Below the pieces are notes generated by a model. It searched no databases. It had not been told where the DNA came from and saw nothing but the letters and a program-made list of their open reading frames with translations. Source: an uncultured Lachnospiraceae bacterium (lineage in GTDB: Bacteria > Bacillota_A > Clostridia > Lachnospirales > Lachnospiraceae). From it: a DNA stretch of 8,447 nucleotides. Shown in pieces: positions 7,149 through 8,447 of this stretch; position 1 is the stretch's first letter, and every line of letters starts with the position of its first letter. The stretch is taken from contig CAJUGZ010000190.1 in the NCBI GenBank assembly GCA_910585855.1, positions 1-8,447 on the forward strand, read 5' to 3'. The position numbers and the translations under genes are program-made.

Positions 7149-7775
7149 TCAGCGAATAAAATTTGTCCGCAAAACAGCTTCTGCTTCCGGTATAGAAACT
7201 CCAGCCGCTTTTCCTGCCTCAATGCATTTTAAGATCCAAGCCATATTTCGTCCCAATGTCCGCATCGTCTGCAGCCCTTCCTCGTCCTTTGCCACATCCT
7301 CTGCTTTACTTCCATGTATCATATTCCAATACTGTGACCCTACCACCAGCATATTGCTGATTGTCATATATTTATTTAACTGATCAAAAGCAGCCGTAGC
7401 TCCGCCCCTGCGGCAGCTTACCATCACTGCTCCTAGTTTATAAGCAAAGTTCTTTTTTCCGGCATAAAAAATTCGATCCATAAGAGAAGTCATATTTCCG
7501 GCAGCCGCTGCATAGTGCACAGGAGAACCAAAAATAAATCCATCCGCCCCTTCTGCCTTTTCAATTACTTGATTTACTCCGTCTGCACCAAATACACAAT
7601 ACCCTTTTCCAACGCATCCGCCGCACCCAATACATCCGCCAATCGGTTTTGTTCCGATATGTACAATCTCTGTTTCAATTCCATTTCTTTCCAATTCCTT
7701 TGCCGCCTCTAAAAGTCCAGTATACGTACACCCCTTTTCATGAGGACTTCCATTTACTAATAAAACTTTCATCAT
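7149..7775 (-). CDS. Iron-sulfur flavoprotein / NADPH-dependent FMN reductase family protein
   Basis: A 208-residue flavodoxin-fold protein of the NADPH-dependent FMN reductase family, predicted cytoplasmic. The N-terminus has the FMN-phosphate loop VNGSPHEKGCTYT (7-19) and a second flavin-contact segment GSPVHYAAAAGNM (83-95). Between them are C48, C51, C54 and C60, spaced CX2CX2CX5C, which matches the compact motif that binds a 4Fe-4S cluster in archaeal and clostridial Isf-type flavoproteins. It is therefore likely a two-centre electron carrier or reductase; the physiological partner is unknown. Two adjacent ATG codons (7775 and 7772) both suit the AAGGAG site just upstream, so the true start may be one codon later. 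The small membrane gene ends 123 bases upstream with no convincing promoter between, suggesting co-transcription. Generic annotation could equally read flavodoxin family protein or NAD(P)H oxidoreductase. Confidence 0.93.
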   Translation of the reverse strand: MMKVLLVNGSPHEKGCTYTGLLEAAKELERNGIETEIVHIGTKPIGGCIGCGGCVGKGYCVFGADGVNQVIEKAEGADGFIFGSPVHYAAAAGNMTSLMDRIFYAGKKNFAYKLGAVMVSCRRGGATAAFDQLNKYMTISNMLVVGSQYWNMIHGSKAEDVAKDEEGLQTMRTLGRNMAWILKCIEAGKAAGVSIPEAEAVLRTNFIR

Positions 7776-7898
7776 TCATTACTCCTTTTTTTGTCTATTC
7801 TCTATTTTTATTTTTTATAAAATCTTCTTATTCCTATTTTCTCCTTCTTTTTTCACTTTACTTTCCATTTTTTACTTAACCTGTACTTTTATATCTAT

Positions 7899-8096
7899 CT
7901 ACATATCAATTAAAAATTTAACCACCAACAGCAAAACTCCAAACGCAATATAAAAATACCCCATTTTACGTGTATTTTGCACCTGCTCCGGCACATCCTG
8001 AAATTCCTTCTTTGTACAAATCCTAGGTACTGCAATTAGTACAACTCCTATAATCAAAAGAAGAGCAGACATTCCATAAAAAGCATATTCGTACAT
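7899..8096 (-). CDS. Small two-helix membrane protein, function unknown
   Basis: I do not recognise this 65-residue protein. It has two hydrophobic helices, about residues 6-24 and 45-63, joined by a polar loop (25-44, PRICTKKEFQDVPEQVQNTRK) carrying five basic residues. By the positive-inside rule the loop should be cytoplasmic and both ends outside. The start at 8096 is chosen because AGGGAGG lies 5 bases upstream. The ATG at 8117 would add seven residues (MCLREVF) that simply translate the ribosome site, and it has no site of its own. A good promoter sits 65-90 bases upstream. The next gene in the same direction is the Fe-S flavoprotein, separated by a very A-rich 123-base spacer without a clear terminator. 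A functional link is possible but not shown. It has no signal peptidase motif or catalytic residues that I can see. Confidence 0.8.
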   Translation of the reverse strand: MYEYAFYGMSALLLIIGVVLIAVPRICTKKEFQDVPEQVQNTRKMGYFYIAFGVLLLVVKFLIDM

Positions 8097-8101
8097 AAAA
8101 A

Positions 8102-8108
8102 CCTCCCT
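8102..8108 (-). promoter_or_regulatory. Ribosome binding site that decides the small membrane protein start
   Basis: AGGGAGG on the minus strand lies 5 bases before the ATG ending at 8096. It falls inside the coding sequence that the upstream ATG at 8117 would use, which argues for the shorter 65-residue protein. Confidence 0.75.
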
Positions 8109-8160
8109 TAAGCACATTTTATCAAACAGCCAAATTGATTATTTCATCTGTCCTCTTTAT

Positions 8161-8188
8161 ATTATAACCTGCTTTTTCTAATTTACAA
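8161..8188 (-). promoter_or_regulatory. Predicted promoter of the membrane protein and flavoprotein pair
   Basis: On the minus strand TTGTAA (8183-8188) and a perfect TATAAT (8161-8166) are separated by 16 bases. The predicted start point is near 8154, giving a leader of about 60 bases before the small membrane gene. No other good promoter was seen before the flavoprotein gene. Confidence 0.5.
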
Positions 8189-8235
8189 GTTAGATTTTAC
8201 AGTAACCATAGATCTAAGATAAACTTATAAACTAA

Positions 8236-8399
8236 AGGGTTGGCTTTCACCGGACGCCAGAGGCGGTTTGCTCCTGTCCTTTGCCTGCTCCGCTCCAAAC
8301 GGTAAGAAAGTCTATGGCTTCTGATTTCGGCTCATCCAACCGTACGAACCGGGGCGCAATTCGCCCTCACTACAAGCGAAACGTAACTAGTATAAGGAA
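8236..8399. other. G+C-richer segment with hairpins, no convincing protein; possible repeat or structured RNA
   Basis: Base composition rises to about half G+C here, against the very AT-rich DNA just to the left. Visible pairings are a perfect hairpin GGGCG-CAATT-CGCCC (8352-8366), a small hairpin CGCC-AGA-GGCG (8255-8265), and a long-range closing pair GGTTGG (8238-8243) with CCAACC (8336-8341). A palindrome CGTACG is at 8341-8346. Minus-strand frames are interrupted by stops. One plus frame stays open from 8236 to the right edge with an ATG at 8314, but it has no good ribosome site and its translation looks unlike a real protein. Similar DNA continues to 8447. I could not match it to a riboswitch, tmRNA, RNase P RNA or rRNA by eye. 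A repeat or an uncharacterised structured RNA cut by the window edge is the best description. Confidence 0.45.
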
Positions 8400-8447
8400 A
8401 GATTTTACCAACCATAAAACATCCTCTTCCCTATCCTCCGGGCTAAA

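Noticed and set aside
7815..7868. 17-codon minus-strand frame (MESKVKKEGENRN...) between the membrane protein and the flavoprotein
   Set aside because: Purine-rich spacer DNA translates to Lys/Glu by composition alone, and no proper ribosome site is present.
8236..8399. Known riboswitch, T-box, tmRNA or RNase P RNA in the right-edge segment
   Set aside because: None of the diagnostic conserved sequences I know for these classes is present; a covariance-model search would be needed to exclude them fully.
8236..8447. Plus-strand open frame of about 70 codons with an ATG at 8314 running off the right edge
   Set aside because: It has no good ribosome site, its composition follows the structured G+C-rich DNA, and the translation (MASDFGSSNRTN...) does not look like a folded protein. 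It could be reconsidered with more sequence to the right.
8405..8447. C-terminal end of a minus-strand gene (LARRIGKRMFYGW then stop) at the right edge
   Set aside because: Only 13 codons are visible and another frame is equally open there, so there is no basis for choosing.
1..8447. CRISPR arrays, tRNA or rRNA genes, transposase, phage or toxin-antitoxin genes
   Set aside because: No regularly spaced direct repeats, no tRNA-like or rRNA-like sequence, and no coding frame of these families were found on either strand by eye.

Overview
The window reads as a low-G+C, Gram-positive Clostridia chromosome, most likely a gut Lachnospiraceae relative. This is inferred from AT-rich intergenic DNA, strong AGGAGG-type ribosome binding sites, TTGnnn/TATAAT promoters, and protein sequences of Firmicutes character. 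All six supported genes lie on the minus strand. In transcription order (right to left) they are: a 65-residue two-helix membrane protein of unknown function, a flavoprotein with an Isf-type cysteine cluster, pyrG (CTP synthase), ftsH (membrane AAA+ metalloprotease), uvrC (excision nuclease subunit) and a BaiA/FabG-like short-chain dehydrogenase.

Layout by region. 1-66 is downstream of the dehydrogenase; at most it holds the first codons of another minus-strand gene. 67-888 is the dehydrogenase with its own promoter. 889-1001 shows no confident feature. uvrC occupies 1002-2879. The 2880-3210 gap holds a short intrinsic terminator and a compact element with perfect 21-bp terminal inverted repeats lying 6 bases past the ftsH stop codon. 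ftsH (3211-5094) has a near-consensus promoter, and upstream of it pyrG (5344-6951) ends in a strong intrinsic terminator. The 6952-7148 gap holds a 12-bp hairpin with U-rich flanks that could be an attenuator of pyrG or the terminator of the flavoprotein gene. The flavoprotein (7149-7775) and the small membrane protein (7899-8096) probably share one transcript from a promoter at 8161-8188. From about 8236 to the right edge lies a G+C-richer segment with hairpins and no convincing protein; it may be a repeat or a structured RNA.

The genes do not form one pathway. pyrG, ftsH and uvrC are housekeeping genes for nucleotide supply, membrane protein quality control and DNA repair, each apparently transcribed separately. 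The possible redox genes are the dehydrogenase and the Fe-S flavoprotein, but they are distant from each other and nothing ties them together. I see no CRISPR array, toxin-antitoxin pair, phage gene, transposase, rRNA or tRNA. The less ordinary content is intergenic: the inverted-repeat element, the right-edge segment and the pyrG leader hairpin. I do not see a convincing new multi-gene system.
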